Assembly: GCA_947453825.1 (NCBI GenBank)
Contig: CANGHN010000008.1
Span: forward strand, 1 to 64,000
DNA length: 64,000 bases
Origin: Betaproteobacteria bacterium
GTDB lineage: Bacteria > Pseudomonadota > Gammaproteobacteria > Burkholderiales > Burkholderiaceae
Direction: 5' to 3'
Part shown: positions 42,901 to 53,072 of the stretch, piece after piece
Position numbering within the stretch: position 1 is the stretch's first letter
Layout of the letters: every line of letters begins with the position of its first letter
The notes under the pieces: generated by a model
The model's input: the letters and a program-made list of their open reading frames with translations, nothing else
Told to the model about the DNA's origin: nothing
Databases searched by the model: none
Translations under genes and position numbers: made by a program

Positions 42901-43190
42901 CAGGTTTACCGGTACGTTTAGTCAATAAAGTGAAGGATGGTCGTCCTCATATCGTCGATTTCATCAAAAACGGTGAGATTTCATTGGTATTTACGACGGT
43001 GGATGAAACTCGTACTGCAATTGCTGATTCCAGGTCTATCCGTACTAGCGCTCAAGCTAATGGTGTGACTTATTACACAACTATTAGTGCGGCCCGTGCC
43101 GTGATGGACGGTTTATTGGCCTCGCAAAATGGCAGTAAGGACTCCTTAGAGGTTTATTCACTGCAGGCCTTACATCGGGCGCTCATTTAA
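39927..43190 (+). CDS. carB: Carbamoyl-phosphate synthase large subunit
   Basis: 1087 aa with the internal duplication of two ATP-grasp halves. The first half has [20 protein letters not shown] and [16 protein letters not shown]; the second has [20 protein letters not shown] and [14 protein letters not shown]. The C-terminal allosteric MGS-like domain (about 940-1087) ends the protein. The pair makes carbamoyl phosphate from bicarbonate, glutamine and 2 ATP. It is translationally coupled to carA and followed by an intrinsic terminator at 43207. Confidence 0.97.
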   Translation: MPKRSDIKSILIIGAGPIVIGQACEFDYSGAQACKALRDEGYKVILVNSNPATIMTDPEMADVTYIEPITWEVVERIIAAEKPDAILPTMGGQTALNCALDLHRHGVLEKYACELIGASPEAIDKAEDRQKFKDAMTKIGLGSAKSGIAHSMDEALEVQQRIQKETGSSGFPVVIRPSFTMGGSGGGIAYNREEFEEICKRGLDLSPTRELLIEESLLGWKEFEMEVVRDRNDNCIIVCSIENFDPMGVHTGDSITVAPAQTLTDKEYQIMRNASIAVLREIGVDTGGSNVQFSINPVDGRMIVIEMNPRVSRSSALASKATGFPIAKIAAKLAVGYTLDELKNDITGGATPASFEPSIDYVVTKIPRFAFEKFPQADSRLTTQMKSVGEVMAIGRTFQESFQKALRGLEVGVDGLDEVSTDLDDIINEINEPGPDRIWYLADAFRMGMGLDEIYSETKVDPWFLEQIEELITIETELKQRKIDSLSAAELRSVKQKGFSDRRLAKLLGIDAASVRAARHRLKVVPVYKRVDTCAAEFSTNTAYMYSTYEAEHGECESRPTSKDKIMVLGGGPNRIGQGIEFDYCCVHAALAMRDDGYETIMVNCNPETVSTDYDTSDRLYFEPLTLEDVLEIVAKEKPKGVIVQYGGQTPLKLALDLERNGVPIIGTSPDMIDAAEDRERFQKLLQELGLRQPPNRTARTEEEALILAEEIGYPLVVRPSYVLGGRAMEIVHDGRDLERYMREAVKVSHDSPVLLDRFLNDAIECDVDCISDGTKVFIGGVMEHIEQAGVHSGDSACSLPPYSLSDETVEEIKRQTAAMAKGLNVVGLMNVQFAIQNVDGQDVIFVLEVNPRASRTVPFVSKATGLQLAKIAARCMVGQTLEQQGIKAEVKPPYFSVKEAVFPFNKFPGIDPILGPEMRSTGEVMGVGKTFGEALFKSQLGAGIKLPKSGTVLLTVKDSDKAKAVEVAKLLHQLGFPMVATKGTAAAIEAAGLPVRLVNKVKDGRPHIVDFIKNGEISLVFTTVDETRTAIADSRSIRTSAQANGVTYYTTISAARAVMDGLLASQNGSKDSLEVYSLQALHRALI

Positions 43191-43206
43191 TCTAAAATCA
43201 ATGAAT

Positions 43207-43229
43207 AGGCGCACTTTGCGCCTGTTTTT
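43207..43229 (+). terminator. Intrinsic terminator between carB and greA
   Basis: AGGCGCA (43207-43213) pairs with TGCGCCT (43217-43223) around CTT, followed by GTTTTTA. It lies 17 bases after the carB stop and 17 before the greA start, so greA may receive only read-through from carAB or have a promoter inside carB. Confidence 0.8.
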
Positions 43230-43245
43230 AAGTTAGGTTAGTAGC

Positions 43246-43722
43246 ATGAGCACAATTCCCATTACCAAACGTGGTGCTGAACTCCTCAAAGAGGAGTTGC
43301 ATCGCTTAAAGCATGTAGAGCGTCCGGCCGTCATTAATGCGATTTCTGAGGCGCGCGCCCAAGGTGACCTCTCTGAAAATGCAGAGTATGACGCTGCTAA
43401 GGAAAAGCAGGGCTTTATTGAAGGCCGAATTCAGGAGCTCGAAGGCAAACTCTCTGCGGCACAGATTATCGATCCAGCGGCCTTGGATGTCTCTGGTCGT
43501 ATCGTGTTTGGCGCCACTGTTGATCTTGAAGATTTAGAAGATGGCACCAAGTTTACCTATCAAATAGTGGGTGACGATGAAGCAGATATTGCTTCAAACA
43601 AAATTTCAATTAGCTCTCCCATTGCACGTGCATTAATTAGTAAGGAAGAGGGCGATGTAGTTGCTGTCCAAGCTCCTGGCGGCAATCGTGAAGTTGAGAT
43701 TTTGGCGGTTCGCTATATTTAA
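43246..43722 (+). CDS. greA: Transcription elongation factor GreA
   Basis: 158 aa. The N-terminal coiled coil contains the acidic tip [20 protein letters not shown] (about residues 37-56) that reaches the RNA polymerase active site to stimulate cleavage of backtracked RNA. The C-terminal FKBP-like domain ends [18 protein letters not shown]. Standard length and intact motifs. Its stop overlaps the start of the DUF4149 gene by one base. Confidence 0.97.
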   Translation: MSTIPITKRGAELLKEELHRLKHVERPAVINAISEARAQGDLSENAEYDAAKEKQGFIEGRIQELEGKLSAAQIIDPAALDVSGRIVFGATVDLEDLEDGTKFTYQIVGDDEADIASNKISISSPIARALISKEEGDVVAVQAPGGNREVEILAVRYI

Positions 43723-44204
43723 TGAGTCGAATGGGTAATACTCAAACTCAGAGGGCCTTTAGTGTCATTTCTGGACTTTGGGTCGGTAGCTTTATTGCTG
43801 TTGGCTTTTTAGTAGTGCCTGTTTTATTTTCTAGCCTTGGCGATCGACAAGTTGCAGGCATGGTAGCTGCCAACTTATTTAAAACAACGGCATATATGGG
43901 CGTAGTACTTAGCGCTTTACTGATGCTGATGGCCAACCATCTGGTTCGACAGGGTAAGCATCTATATAGCCTGACACGCTGGATTTTATTAGGCATGTTG
44001 GCCTGTGCCATCGGTGCTGCATTTATCATCATTCCTTGGATGAATTCACTGAGAGATCAAGCGCTATTTGCTGGTCTTTCTGTGCGAGAGTCGACGAACG
44101 CAGCCCTGTTCAATCGACTTCATGTTTTATCAAGCGCCTTATTCATGATCCAATCTTTGCTCGGCCTGTTATTAGTCTGGCGGGCAACAAAAAACGCCGA
44201 CTAG
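43722..44204 (+). CDS. DUF4149 family membrane protein
   Basis: 160 aa with four hydrophobic segments (about 14-35, 52-72, 83-105 and 135-155), matching DUF4149 (VGSFIAVGFLVVPVLFSSL, LFNRLHVLSSALFMIQSLLG). Proteins of this type often sit downstream of greA in Burkholderiales; function unknown. It starts at ATG 43722 overlapping the greA stop, or at ATG 43731. The last codons lie inside the hairpin of a bidirectional terminator. Confidence 0.82.
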   Translation: MSRMGNTQTQRAFSVISGLWVGSFIAVGFLVVPVLFSSLGDRQVAGMVAANLFKTTAYMGVVLSALLMLMANHLVRQGKHLYSLTRWILLGMLACAIGAAFIIIPWMNSLRDQALFAGLSVRESTNAALFNRLHVLSSALFMIQSLLGLLLVWRATKNAD

Positions 44205-44214
44205 CGGCGTTTTT
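44190..44214. terminator. Bidirectional terminator, DUF4149 gene / yhbY
   Basis: AAAAACGCCG (44190-44199) pairs with CGGCGTTTTT (44205-44214) around ACTAG, which contains the TAG stop of the DUF4149 gene. A and T runs flank the stem, so it serves the convergent yhbY gene as well. Confidence 0.88.
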
Positions 44215-44233
44215 AACAGATTCAATTGACCTA

Positions 44234-44860
44234 CTAAGAGCCAAGCGATTTTTTTTTGTTGCTGCTCATGCGAACTTTGCGCTTCTTAATTGGCGCAGGT
44301 GCAGCGGCAGCTTTTCGATAGCCTGGTGAGGACCAACCAATTTTGGATTCTGCAGCTTCAGAGCGTAGGACACGTTTTTTTGGGGTTGCAGATTTCACGG
44401 CGGCAGCGCGTTCAAATGGAGATTTATTAGAAGCAGAGCGTCGATCCGATCTCTCTGAAGTGCTGGTGCGCACGCCTGACTTAGCTGGCGCTCTATTGGG
44501 CTGACGTTTCGTGCGAGGTGCTTGCAATGTTTTTTTGGTTTGCTTGCTTGTTCTGCTCAAGTTTGCATATGCCGCATCAACAATATCCTTGGGCTTCCAG
44601 ATGACTAGTAGTTTGCCAATATGTTGCACAGGCGCAGCATCTAATTTGTCGCAGAGCTCTTCATAGATAGTAATGCGTGCTTCACGATCATCGCCAAATA
44701 CTCTAACCTTAATGAGTCCATGATGGCTAATGGCCAGTTTGGCCTCTTTGATTACAGCAGGTGTTAAGCCATCGCCGCCAATCATGACGACCGGGCTTAA
44801 ATCATGAGCGTCAGCTTTGAGGGATTTGCGTTGTGCGGGGGTGATAGTGAGTGCAGTCAT
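44234..44860 (-). CDS. yhbY: YhbY-type RNA-binding (CRM domain) protein with basic tail
   Basis: The first ~100 residues are the CRM domain of YhbY, a 50S-precursor-associated factor: TALTITPAQRKSLKADAHDL, VVMIGGDGLTPAVIKEAKLA, and HGLIKVRVFGDDREAR. The C-terminal half (about 100-208) is a disordered-looking Lys/Arg/Ala/Ser tail absent from the ~97-aa E. coli protein. The frame is open to 45028, but ATG 44860 gives the family start (an ATG at 44869 is the alternative). It is divergent from rlmE, as in other proteobacteria. Confidence 0.9.
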   Translation of the reverse strand: MTALTITPAQRKSLKADAHDLSPVVMIGGDGLTPAVIKEAKLAISHHGLIKVRVFGDDREARITIYEELCDKLDAAPVQHIGKLLVIWKPKDIVDAAYANLSRTSKQTKKTLQAPRTKRQPNRAPAKSGVRTSTSERSDRRSASNKSPFERAAAVKSATPKKRVLRSEAAESKIGWSSPGYRKAAAAPAPIKKRKVRMSSNKKKSLGS

Positions 44861-44986
44861 GGCTCTCATGATAGAGCATTGACCCTGTAAATAGCCTGTT
44901 TGGCCTGGATTTACTGGGTTATTCATCAATTCCTTTTGCTTTAAAGAGCTAAAGCTAGGAAAATATCCCTTGAAAGTGGGTAAGTT

Positions 44987-45661
44987 GTGGCAAAGAATAA
45001 ATTCAATAAAAGCTGGTTGCAAGATCATTTAACCGATCCCTATGTGAAGATGGCTCAAAAAGAGGGCTATCGCGCAAGAGCGGTATATAAGCTTAGTGAA
45101 ATTGACGAGCAAGACCAACTCATCAAAGCAGGTATGACCATTGTTGATCTGGGAAGTGCTCCTGGTAGCTGGTCGCAGTATGCGCGCAACCGCCTGACGG
45201 AACTTGGCAAAAATAATCCGAAGATTGAGTCTGGCAAACCCGACGGTCAAATTATTGCGATCGATATTTTGCCAATGGAAGACATTGCTGATGTCAGTTT
45301 TATTCAAGGCGACTTTCGTGAAGAGGAGGGTCTTCAGGCACTAGAGGCTTTATTACCCAAGAACGCAGAGGGCAAAGTAGATCTGGTCCTATCCGATATG
45401 GCCCCCAATCTATCTGGTGTGGGTGTTGCTGATGCTGCTAGGATGGCTTTTTTAGCAGAAATAGCCCTTGATTTTGCGATGGACCACCTTAAGCCAGAGG
45501 GTGCTCTCTTAATTAAATGCTTTAACGGTAGTGGCTATAGCCAGATAGTGGAATCATTCAAAAAGGTCTTTAAAACGGTTGTTTCACGTAAACCTAAGGC
45601 TTCTAGGGCTCGCTCTTCTGAGATCTTCCTATTGGGCAGGAACCTCAAGCCAGCCAAATGA
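44987..45661 (+). CDS. rlmE: 23S rRNA 2'-O-ribose methyltransferase RlmE (FtsJ)
   Basis: Methylates U2552 of 23S rRNA in the A-loop. SAM-binding motif I is [16 protein letters not shown]. The K-D-K-E tetrad is represented by the Lys in the [12 protein letters not shown] segment, the Asp of [12 protein letters not shown], the Lys of [11 protein letters not shown] and the Glu of RSSEIFLLG. The start is GTG 44987 with GGG upstream. 224 aa. ftsH follows 150 bp later, the conserved rlmE-ftsH-folP-glmM order. Confidence 0.95.
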   Translation: MAKNKFNKSWLQDHLTDPYVKMAQKEGYRARAVYKLSEIDEQDQLIKAGMTIVDLGSAPGSWSQYARNRLTELGKNNPKIESGKPDGQIIAIDILPMEDIADVSFIQGDFREEEGLQALEALLPKNAEGKVDLVLSDMAPNLSGVGVADAARMAFLAEIALDFAMDHLKPEGALLIKCFNGSGYSQIVESFKKVFKTVVSRKPKASRARSSEIFLLGRNLKPAK

Positions 45662-45813
45662 TCTCTGAAATACACCCTTTAACCCCCAATAACCCCCCGC
45701 AATATAAGGGTTTATTAAATAAATGCGCCATTAGCCCTTGAAAAAGGGTGGTAGTAGAATCAAATACTTAGGTAAGCAATCTGCTTTAACTCCTGGATAA
45801 GTCCAGAAAAGGA

Positions 45814-47697
45814 ATGAACTTGAACAGCAATATGTTCCAAAAAGTCGGTGTGTGGCTCATTGTGGGCTTGGTGCTCTTTACTGTATTTAAGCAGTTTGAT
45901 AAGCCCAAGGACCAGACTCAAGTCACGTATTCCCAATTCATGGACGACGCTAAATCCGGTAAGGTCAAGCGCGTTGATGTACAAGGTCGCACACTGCAAG
46001 TAACCCCTGCTGATGGTAATAAGTATTCCATCATCTCCCCAGGAGATATTTGGATGGTGGGTGACTTAATGAAGTACGGCGTCCAAGTTACTGGTAAAGC
46101 AGAAGACGAACCCAATATGCTGGTTTCTGCTTTGTATTACCTTGGACCAACCCTATTAATTATCGGTTTTTGGTTCTTCATGATGCGTCAGATGCAAGGT
46201 GGCGGTAAAGGCGGTGCATTTTCCTTTGGCAAATCTAAAGCCCGCCTGATTGATGAGAATAGCAATACGGTGACATTTGCTGATGTTGCTGGTTGTGATG
46301 AGGCCAAGGAAGAAGTCTATGAACTTGTTGACTTCCTTAAGGATCCGCAAAAGTTTCAAAAGTTGGGTGGCCGCATACCTCATGGCGTTCTCCTCGTAGG
46401 TCCTCCTGGTACTGGTAAGACCTTGTTGGCACGCGCTATTGCGGGTGAAGCAAAGGTTCCTTTCTTCTCTATTTCTGGCTCTGATTTCGTAGAAATGTTT
46501 GTTGGTGTTGGCGCATCTCGCGTACGTGATATGTTCGAGAATGCTAAGAAAAATTCACCATGCATCATCTTCATCGATGAGATCGATGCAGTCGGTCGCC
46601 ATCGCGGCGCTGGTATGGGTGGCGGTAATGATGAGCGCGAGCAGACCTTAAACCAAATGTTAGTTGAGATGGATGGCTTTGAAAGCAATAGCGGTGTCAT
46701 CGTCGTTGCTGCAACCAATCGCTCTGACGTTTTAGATAAAGCCTTATTGCGCCCCGGACGCTTTGACCGCCAAGTGCATGTTGGCTTGCCTGATATTCGT
46801 GGACGTGAGCAGATCTTGCAAGTCCACATGCGTAAAGTACCGATTGATCCTGATGTCGATGCTGCTGTATTGGCGCGTGGCACTCCAGGTTTCTCGGGTG
46901 CCGATTTGGCAAACTTAGTTAACGAATCTGCATTGTTTGCTGCACGTCGCAACAAGCGTGCCGTTGACATGAAGGATTTTGAAGACGCTAAAGACAAGAT
47001 TTACATGGGCCCTGAGCGGAAATCGGCTGTGATGCGCGAAGAAGAGCGACGCAATACGGCCTATCACGAGTCTGGTCATGCAGTTGTGGCCAAGAGTCTT
47101 CCTAAAGCAGATCCAGTGCACAAAGTCACCATCATGCCGCGTGGCATGGCATTAGGTGTGACATGGCAGCTACCCGAATTTGATCGTGTGAATCTCTACA
47201 AAGATCGCATGATGGAAGAGTTGGCGATTTTATTTGGTGGACGCGCTGCTGAAGAGGTCTTCTTGAACTCGATGAGCACTGGTGCATCGAATGACTTTGA
47301 GCGTGCAACCAAAATGGCGCGTGATATGGTGACACGTTACGGTATGAGCGATAGCTTAGGCACTATGGTCTACGTTGATACAGAATCTGAGAGCATCTTT
47401 GGGCGTAACAGTACAAAGACCGTTTCTGAATTAACACAGCAAAAAGTTGACTTTGAAATTAGGACATTAATTGATAGCCAATATGCATTGGCTAGATCTA
47501 TCCTTGAGAAGAATCGTGATAAGGTTGAAGCCATGGTTGCTGCCTTGCTTGAGTGGGAAACGATTGATGCTGAGCAGATTACAGACATCATGGAAGGTCG
47601 TCCACCACGCGCCCCTAAGCCACCACCAGCTACTCAGTTTGGTAACTCTGCTGGAACGCCTGGTCCTGCTCCGGGTAGTGCACCTGCTACTGCTTAA
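45814..47697 (+). CDS. ftsH: ATP-dependent zinc metalloprotease FtsH
   Basis: Membrane-anchored AAA+ protease, 627 aa, degrading membrane proteins and short-lived regulators. Two N-terminal helices (about 10-26 and 106-123) flank the small periplasmic domain. Walker A GPPGTGKT is at 196-203, Walker [16 protein letters not shown] follows, and the second region of homology is [20 protein letters not shown]. The zinc site HESGH is at 418-422. The tail is Pro-rich. An alternative ATG exists at 45832. Confidence 0.97.
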   Translation: MNLNSNMFQKVGVWLIVGLVLFTVFKQFDKPKDQTQVTYSQFMDDAKSGKVKRVDVQGRTLQVTPADGNKYSIISPGDIWMVGDLMKYGVQVTGKAEDEPNMLVSALYYLGPTLLIIGFWFFMMRQMQGGGKGGAFSFGKSKARLIDENSNTVTFADVAGCDEAKEEVYELVDFLKDPQKFQKLGGRIPHGVLLVGPPGTGKTLLARAIAGEAKVPFFSISGSDFVEMFVGVGASRVRDMFENAKKNSPCIIFIDEIDAVGRHRGAGMGGGNDEREQTLNQMLVEMDGFESNSGVIVVAATNRSDVLDKALLRPGRFDRQVHVGLPDIRGREQILQVHMRKVPIDPDVDAAVLARGTPGFSGADLANLVNESALFAARRNKRAVDMKDFEDAKDKIYMGPERKSAVMREEERRNTAYHESGHAVVAKSLPKADPVHKVTIMPRGMALGVTWQLPEFDRVNLYKDRMMEELAILFGGRAAEEVFLNSMSTGASNDFERATKMARDMVTRYGMSDSLGTMVYVDTESESIFGRNSTKTVSELTQQKVDFEIRTLIDSQYALARSILEKNRDKVEAMVAALLEWETIDAEQITDIMEGRPPRAPKPPPATQFGNSAGTPGPAPGSAPATA

Positions 47698-47717
47698 AAA
47701 TTAAAGCCTAGGCTGTA

Positions 47718-48581
47718 ATGACCAAGCAAGGCATGCAAGAGATGCCCACAACATGGCGTTGTGGGCGTTTTCTTTTTGACTTTAGCAAACGTAGTCGACC
47801 TATAGTGATGGGCATACTCAATGCCACGCCCGATTCGTTTTCAGATGGCGGCAAATTCAGAACAGCTCAAGACGCTATTGCTCAAGCAGAATTCATGATT
47901 GAGAGCGGTGTTGACTTAATTGATATCGGCGGTGAATCTACCAGACCAGGGGCGCAGCCTGTAGAGCTTCAAGAAGAGCTTGATCGCGTGCTGCCAGTGA
48001 TTGAGGCGCTCAAAGATTGTGGCGTACCACTCTCGATCGACACCTATAAAGCCGAAACGATGCGTCAGGCCTTAAGGGCGGGCGTTGATTGTGTAAACGA
48101 TATTTGGGCATTAAGACAAGAGGGTGCAGTCGATGCTGTATTAGAAAGTGCAAACTGCGGAATCATCTTGATGCACATGCAGCGTGATCCACAGACCATG
48201 CAATTTAATCCGGAATATCACGATGTGATTGCACAAGTGATGGAGTTTCTGAAAGAGCGTGCAGAGTTACTCACAGCAAAAGGTGTTGAAGGAAATAGAA
48301 TTGCCATCGACCCAGGATTTGGTTTTGGCAAGAGTCTTGAACATAACCTCGCTATGCTCAAGCATTTTCATCAATTCTCAAGTTTGACCTTTCCAGTGCT
48401 GGCTGGAATCTCTCGCAAATCGATGCTTGGCAAAATCACGGGCAAAGACACCAATGAACGTTTAGCAGCAAGCATAGCTGCTGCCATCATGGCTGCAAAT
48501 CGAGGCGCCAATATCATCAGAGTCCATGACGTGCCAGAAACAATCGATGCCTTAAAGCTTTGGGAGGCGGTTGAAACTTAG
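47718..48581 (+). CDS. folP: Dihydropteroate synthase
   Basis: Condenses pABA with 6-hydroxymethyl-dihydropterin pyrophosphate in folate synthesis; the sulfonamide target. [31 protein letters not shown], and [16 protein letters not shown] are the family motifs. 287 aa. The start could be ATG 47718, 47733 or 47742; conserved sequence begins at WRCGRF. A strong terminator-like hairpin covers the first codons (47744-47777). The gene lies 20 bp after ftsH. Confidence 0.95.
   Translation: MTKQGMQEMPTTWRCGRFLFDFSKRSRPIVMGILNATPDSFSDGGKFRTAQDAIAQAEFMIESGVDLIDIGGESTRPGAQPVELQEELDRVLPVIEALKDCGVPLSIDTYKAETMRQALRAGVDCVNDIWALRQEGAVDAVLESANCGIILMHMQRDPQTMQFNPEYHDVIAQVMEFLKERAELLTAKGVEGNRIAIDPGFGFGKSLEHNLAMLKHFHQFSSLTFPVLAGISRKSMLGKITGKDTNERLAASIAAAIMAANRGANIIRVHDVPETIDALKLWEAVET
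47744..47777 (+). terminator. Terminator-like hairpin inside the start of folP
   Basis: GCCCACAAC (47744-47752) pairs perfectly with GTTGTGGGC (47758-47766) around ATGGC, followed by G and TTTTCTTTTT. It has all features of an intrinsic terminator yet lies inside conserved folP coding sequence, so it may end part of the ftsH transcription or attenuate folP when the leader is not translated. Confidence 0.65.
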
Positions 48582-48601
48582 ATTCCACTCTAAGTTTTAT
48601 A

Positions 48602-49954
48602 ATGACCCTCATGAAAAAACAATACTTTGGAACTGATGGCATTCGTGGTGAAGTAGGGCAATTTCCGATTATTCCGGAGTTTATGACGCGCCTAGGTTAT
48701 GCAGCCGGCAAGGTCTTAGCCAAGAATGCAAAATCAGGTGATCGCTGCAAGGTGCTCATCGGTAAAGACACTCGCATCTCTGGCTATCTCCTAGAAGCTG
48801 CTCTTGAGGCGGGTTTTGCTGCTGCAGGCGTTGATGTCATGCTCTGTGGGCCGATGCCAACACCCGGAGTTGCGTACCTTACGAAGGCCTTGCGTTTATC
48901 AGCGGGCGTAGTGATCTCCGCATCGCACAATCCTTATCAAGATAATGGCATTAAATTTTTCTCAGCAAATGGCGATAAGCTTGATGATGACTTTGAACTT
49001 GCGATTGAAGCGGAGCTGCAAAATCCGATGGGTTGCGTTAGCGCTCAAGAGTTAGGTAAGGCTTTTCGCTTAGACGATGCAGCAGGGCGCTATATTAAAT
49101 TTTGTAAATCGACATTTCCTGGAGATCTAAATCTTAAAGGCTTAAAGTTGGTGGTCGATTGTGCCAATGGTGCTGCGTACCACACAGCGCCTCATGTCTT
49201 TCATGAGCTTGGCGCAGAAGTCATCTCGATTGGCGTCCACCCAGATGGTAGAAACATTAATGATGGCTGCGGAGCTACTGCACCAGCAGCTCTGATCGCT
49301 AAGGTGAAAGAAGAAAAAGCGGACTTAGGTATTGCACTTGATGGCGATGCTGACCGGCTGCAAATGGTAGATGGTACTGGCAGACTCTTTAATGGCGATG
49401 AACTCTTGTATGTGCTCGCCAAAGACAGGTTAGACCGTGGTCAAAAGCTTGGCGGTGTTATAGGTACTTTAATGACTAACCTAGCAGTTGAGAATGCTAT
49501 TCAAGAGCTGGGCATTGGTTTTGAGCGATCCAATGTGGGGGATCGATACGTACTAGAGCTGCTCAAACAAAAAGGCTGGATTATTGGCGGAGAGGGTTCT
49601 GGCCATCTACTATGCCTAGATCAGCATTCCACTGGAGATGGCACGATTGCTGCTCTCCAAGTATTGGCGGCGATGAGGCACAAAAAAAAGAGCCTGGCCC
49701 AGTTACTCGAAAAAGTAACTATCTTTCCGCAGGTTCTCCTGAATGTGAGATTCAAGCCCAGCTATGACTGGAATTCTGATGAAAAGCTCAAACAGCAGAT
49801 TGCTAAAGTTGAGAATGATCTCAAAGGTATTGGTAGGGTGCTCATTCGGGCATCTGGGACAGAACCACTCCTACGCGTGATGATCGAGACTAAGGATGGT
49901 GATGTGGCCATGAGTGCCGCCAAGAGCATTGCTGGTTTAGTGCCCGTGGCTTAG
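48602..49954 (+). CDS. glmM: Phosphoglucosamine mutase
   Basis: Converts glucosamine 6-phosphate to the 1-phosphate for UDP-GlcNAc and peptidoglycan synthesis. [14 protein letters not shown] at the start, the active phosphoserine in [18 protein letters not shown] (Ser about 108), the metal loop DGDADR, and the C-terminal phosphate loop [14 protein letters not shown] are intact. 450 aa. ATG 48602 and ATG 48611 are both possible. It lies in the ftsH-folP-glmM group, followed by the pst-pho genes. Confidence 0.96.
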   Translation: MTLMKKQYFGTDGIRGEVGQFPIIPEFMTRLGYAAGKVLAKNAKSGDRCKVLIGKDTRISGYLLEAALEAGFAAAGVDVMLCGPMPTPGVAYLTKALRLSAGVVISASHNPYQDNGIKFFSANGDKLDDDFELAIEAELQNPMGCVSAQELGKAFRLDDAAGRYIKFCKSTFPGDLNLKGLKLVVDCANGAAYHTAPHVFHELGAEVISIGVHPDGRNINDGCGATAPAALIAKVKEEKADLGIALDGDADRLQMVDGTGRLFNGDELLYVLAKDRLDRGQKLGGVIGTLMTNLAVENAIQELGIGFERSNVGDRYVLELLKQKGWIIGGEGSGHLLCLDQHSTGDGTIAALQVLAAMRHKKKSLAQLLEKVTIFPQVLLNVRFKPSYDWNSDEKLKQQIAKVENDLKGIGRVLIRASGTEPLLRVMIETKDGDVAMSAAKSIAGLVPVA

Positions 49955-50027
49955 TAAGCCAATAAAATCATTTGAGTTTTAGATCAAAATCCTAATTTAA
50001 GTCCTTGAATTTATTAGGTATTAATAA

Positions 50028-50072
50028 CTGTGATAATTAAGTCATAAAAGTGTCACAGTCAAACCGTATTGT
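50028..50072 (+). promoter_or_regulatory. Pho box and -10 of the pstS promoter
   Basis: Three 7-mers spaced 11 bp apart fit the PhoB consensus: CTGTGAT (50028-50034), AAGTCAT (50039-50045) and GTGTCAC (50050-50056). A -10-like TATTGT (50067-50072) follows with a 10-bp gap, the geometry in which PhoB replaces a -35 element. It lies just upstream of pstS. Confidence 0.8.
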
Positions 50073-50117
50073 CCTTATATCGCAATGTTGCGTTATATCT
50101 CCCGAAGGACCAATCAT

Positions 50118-51140
50118 ATGAAATCTTTACTGAAAAAAGTACTTCTTATTAGCGCTATTTCACTTGCTCCTGCTGCATTTGCAGTTGACATGACAGGGGC
50201 TGGCGCAACATTCCCATACCCAATTTACGCTAAATGGGCTGAAGCATATAAGGCTAAAACAGGTTCCAACCTAAATTACCAATCCATTGGTTCATCTGGC
50301 GGCATTAAGCAAATTAAAGCAAAAACTGTTGATTTTGGTGCAACCGATAATCCAGTTAAGTTTGATGAGCTTGAGGCAGATGGTATGGTTCAATTCCCAG
50401 CGATTATTGGCGGTGTTGTACCGGTTATTAACGTTGATGGCGTCAAACCTGGGGAAATTAAATTAGATGGCCCAACATTGGCTGATATCTTCCAAGGCGT
50501 GATTTCTGACTGGGGCGATAAGCGTATTGCGATCATGAATCCAGGCGTCAAGATTCCTAGCGGTCCAATTACTGTAGTTGTACGTGCTGATGGATCTGGC
50601 ACTACAGCAATCTTTACGGACTACCTTGCCAAAACAAGCACTCTTTTTAAAGATTCAGTAGGTGCTGGTGCTAACGTGAAGTGGCCTGCAGCCTCGACAG
50701 TTGGCGGTAAAGGCAATGAAGGTGTTGCGGCAAACGTTACTCGCGTTAAAAATTCTGTTGGATACGTTGAGTATGCTTACGCGAAGAAAAATAAAATGAC
50801 CTTTATTTCCTTGAAAAATAAGGATGGCAATTTTGTTGCACCTGATGATCTGACCTTTGCAGCAGCTGCAGCTGGAACAGATTGGGCTAAGATACCTGGA
50901 ATGGGTACTTTCATTACCAATGCATCCGGTGCTAAATCATGGCCAATTACAGGCGCTTCATTTATCTTGCTTTACAAGAACCCAGAAAATAAGGCAAATG
51001 CAGCTGAAGTCATTAAGTTCTTTGACTTTGCCTTTAAGGATGGCAAAAAGATGGCAGAAGAGTTGGACTATGTTCCTATGCCTGATGCTACGACAGACTT
51101 TATTCGTAAGAATGTATTTACTAAGGTTGTTACTAAATAA
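50118..51140 (+). CDS. pstS: Phosphate ABC transporter, substrate-binding protein PstS
   Basis: Periplasmic high-affinity phosphate receptor. A signal peptide (about 1-24, ending APAAFA) precedes the family start VDMTGAGATFPYPIYAKWA. The phosphate-binding loops are GSSGGIKQI, GATDNPVKFDEL and VRADGSGTTAIFTDYL. 340 aa from ATG 50118 (CGAAGGA upstream); the frame extends to 50085 without support. First gene of pstSCAB-phoUBR, controlled by the Pho box at 50028-50056. Confidence 0.97.
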   Translation: MKSLLKKVLLISAISLAPAAFAVDMTGAGATFPYPIYAKWAEAYKAKTGSNLNYQSIGSSGGIKQIKAKTVDFGATDNPVKFDELEADGMVQFPAIIGGVVPVINVDGVKPGEIKLDGPTLADIFQGVISDWGDKRIAIMNPGVKIPSGPITVVVRADGSGTTAIFTDYLAKTSTLFKDSVGAGANVKWPAASTVGGKGNEGVAANVTRVKNSVGYVEYAYAKKNKMTFISLKNKDGNFVAPDDLTFAAAAAGTDWAKIPGMGTFITNASGAKSWPITGASFILLYKNPENKANAAEVIKFFDFAFKDGKKMAEELDYVPMPDATTDFIRKNVFTKVVTK

Positions 51141-51175
51141 GGTTTGATGATTAACTTTTTAATCATTAATTGATC

Positions 51176-51204
51176 AACAGCTCCACATGACTGTGGGGCT
51201 GTTT
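51176..51204 (+). terminator. Attenuator-like hairpin between pstS and pstC
   Basis: AACAGCTCCACA (51176-51187) pairs with TGTGGGGCTGTT (51192-51203), with one T-G wobble, followed by TTCATTATTT. It probably reduces read-through so that pstS, needed in excess, is expressed above pstCAB. Confidence 0.7.
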
Positions 51205-51222
51205 CATTATTTAAATAAGCCA

Positions 51223-52209
51223 ATGGATATTACTCAGTCCCACTCAGCGCCTACCCCGCAAGCATTGAAAATCGCTAAATTACAGCGTCTACAAGACTTC
51301 TTATTCCACAGAATTACACAATTTTTTGCGGTTGCGGTATTGGTTGCACTAGTAGGAATTCTGATTTCTTTGACAATTAATGCCTGGCCAGCTCTTCGTA
51401 CCTTTGGCCCTGAATTTTTCTACTCAACAGAATGGGATGTTGTAAATGGGCAGTTCGGTGGTTTGATTGCCATCTACGGCACTGTGGTCACCTCTTTAAT
51501 TGCCTTATTAATTGCAGTTCCTTTAAGTTTTGGGATTGCTGTTTTTTTAACAGAGCTTTGCCCACAACAATTGCGCAGACCTCTTGGTACTGCGATTGAA
51601 CTTTTAGCTGCAGTGCCTTCAATCATCTACGGTATGTTTGGCTTGTTTATTTTTGCACCTTTATTTGCTGAATATATTCAACCGCTATTAGCTACAACAT
51701 TAGGTCAAGTGCCAGGGCTAGGAATTTTATTCTCTGGAGCATTTAATGGTATTGGTGTTCTTTGTGCCGGATTGATTTTGGCGATGATGATCCTTCCTTT
51801 TATTGCCTCCGTAATGCGCGATGTATTTGATATCGTTCCACCTGTCCTCAAAGAGTCAGCCTATGGCATTGGCTGCACTACTTGGGAAGTTGTTAAGAAT
51901 GTAGTTTTGCCTTATACCAAGGCAGGTGTCATTGGTGGTGTAATGCTTGGCTTAGGCAGGGCTTTAGGTGAAACAATGGCAGTCACTTTCGTGATTGGTA
52001 ATGCACACCGTCTCTCTGCTTCATTATTTTCACCCGGCACATCAATTGCATCAACCCTTGCAAACGAATTTGGAGAAGCTGAAGCGGGTAATCATTTATC
52101 TTCCTTATTTGCCTTGGGTTTAGCGTTATTTGTTATCACCTTTATTGTTCTAGCTTGCGCTAAGTGGATGCTGACCAATATGGAGAAGAAGCAGGGGCTG
52201 AAAACATGA
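51223..52209 (+). CDS. pstC: Phosphate ABC transporter, permease PstC
   Basis: Inner-membrane permease with about six helices and the binding-protein-dependent transport signature around [20 protein letters not shown]. 328 aa from ATG 51223 (MDITQSHS). An upstream in-frame ATG at 51187 lies in the hairpin of the pstS-pstC attenuator and is unlikely. It overlaps pstA by four bases (ATGA). Confidence 0.94.
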   Translation: MDITQSHSAPTPQALKIAKLQRLQDFLFHRITQFFAVAVLVALVGILISLTINAWPALRTFGPEFFYSTEWDVVNGQFGGLIAIYGTVVTSLIALLIAVPLSFGIAVFLTELCPQQLRRPLGTAIELLAAVPSIIYGMFGLFIFAPLFAEYIQPLLATTLGQVPGLGILFSGAFNGIGVLCAGLILAMMILPFIASVMRDVFDIVPPVLKESAYGIGCTTWEVVKNVVLPYTKAGVIGGVMLGLGRALGETMAVTFVIGNAHRLSASLFSPGTSIASTLANEFGEAEAGNHLSSLFALGLALFVITFIVLACAKWMLTNMEKKQGLKT

Positions 52210-53072
52210 GTAATATTTCTAATATTGACCAAGGTATTTTTGCTAAAAGAAAGCGCGTTAATAAGATTGGCTTGACGCTATCGATGGGTGCCATGCTATT
52301 GGGCATGGTGTTCTTATTTTGGATTCTGGGTGTTTTGCTTTTCAAAGGCTTCTCAGCAATAGATTTGAATCTATTTACCCAAAGTACTCCAGCTCCAGGG
52401 TCTGAAGGTGGTGGGCTGGCTAATGCAATCGTTGGCAGTCTTCTATTGGTTGGTAGCTGCACCTTGATCAGCACCCCAATAGGTGTTTTTGCAGGCCTTT
52501 ATTTATCTGAGTACGGTGACCGCAGTAGAGTTGCCGCGGTAACACGTTTTGTAACCGATATTATGTTGTCTGCACCATCGATTGTGATTGGCTTATTCGT
52601 CTATGCATTTGTTGTGGCTCAAGTTAGACACTTCTCAGGTTGGGCAGGAACCATTGCCTTGGCCTTGATCGCTGTCCCGGTGGTCGTTCGCACTACCGAA
52701 AATATGCTGCGTCTAGTGCCTGGGAGCTTGCGCGAAGCTGCCTATGCCCTTGGCACACCCAAGTGGAAGGTCGCTTTTATGATCACCTTGCGTGCTGCCC
52801 AAAGTGGTGTAATGACAGGAATTTTGCTAGCTTTAGCTCGGGTTAGTGGTGAAACTGCACCACTATTATTCACAGCATTAAACAACCAATTTTTCTCGAC
52901 GAATATGAATGCCCCGATGGCGAATTTGCCAGTGGTGATTTTTCAATTTGCTATGAGCCCGTATGACAATTGGGTTGATCTAGCATGGGGCGGTGCGTTG
53001 CTAATTACATTTACTGTGCTGGGCTTAAATATTCTTGCGCGAGTCGTATTTCGTGAGAAGGTTCAGGGATGA
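52206..53072 (+). CDS. pstA: Phosphate ABC transporter, permease PstA
   Basis: Second permease subunit, 288 aa, six helices, with the EAA-loop segment [20 protein letters not shown] and the preceding [11 protein letters not shown] typical of PstA. ATG 52206 overlaps the pstC stop; the longer open frame from 52164 is inside pstC. Ends in the pstB start (four-base overlap). Confidence 0.95.
   Translation: MSNISNIDQGIFAKRKRVNKIGLTLSMGAMLLGMVFLFWILGVLLFKGFSAIDLNLFTQSTPAPGSEGGGLANAIVGSLLLVGSCTLISTPIGVFAGLYLSEYGDRSRVAAVTRFVTDIMLSAPSIVIGLFVYAFVVAQVRHFSGWAGTIALALIAVPVVVRTTENMLRLVPGSLREAAYALGTPKWKVAFMITLRAAQSGVMTGILLALARVSGETAPLLFTALNNQFFSTNMNAPMANLPVVIFQFAMSPYDNWVDLAWGGALLITFTVLGLNILARVVFREKVQG

Noticed and set aside
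45735..45765. Possible heat-shock (sigma-32) promoter before ftsH
   Set aside because: CCCTTGAAA fits the -35 but no CCCCAT-like -10 follows at proper spacing.
46380..46997. 205-codon open frame antisense to ftsH
   Set aside because: Lies wholly opposite a strongly conserved gene, has no family likeness and arises from codon bias of the sense strand.
51187..51222. Upstream ATG for pstC
   Set aside because: Falls inside the pstS-pstC hairpin and adds residues without family support.
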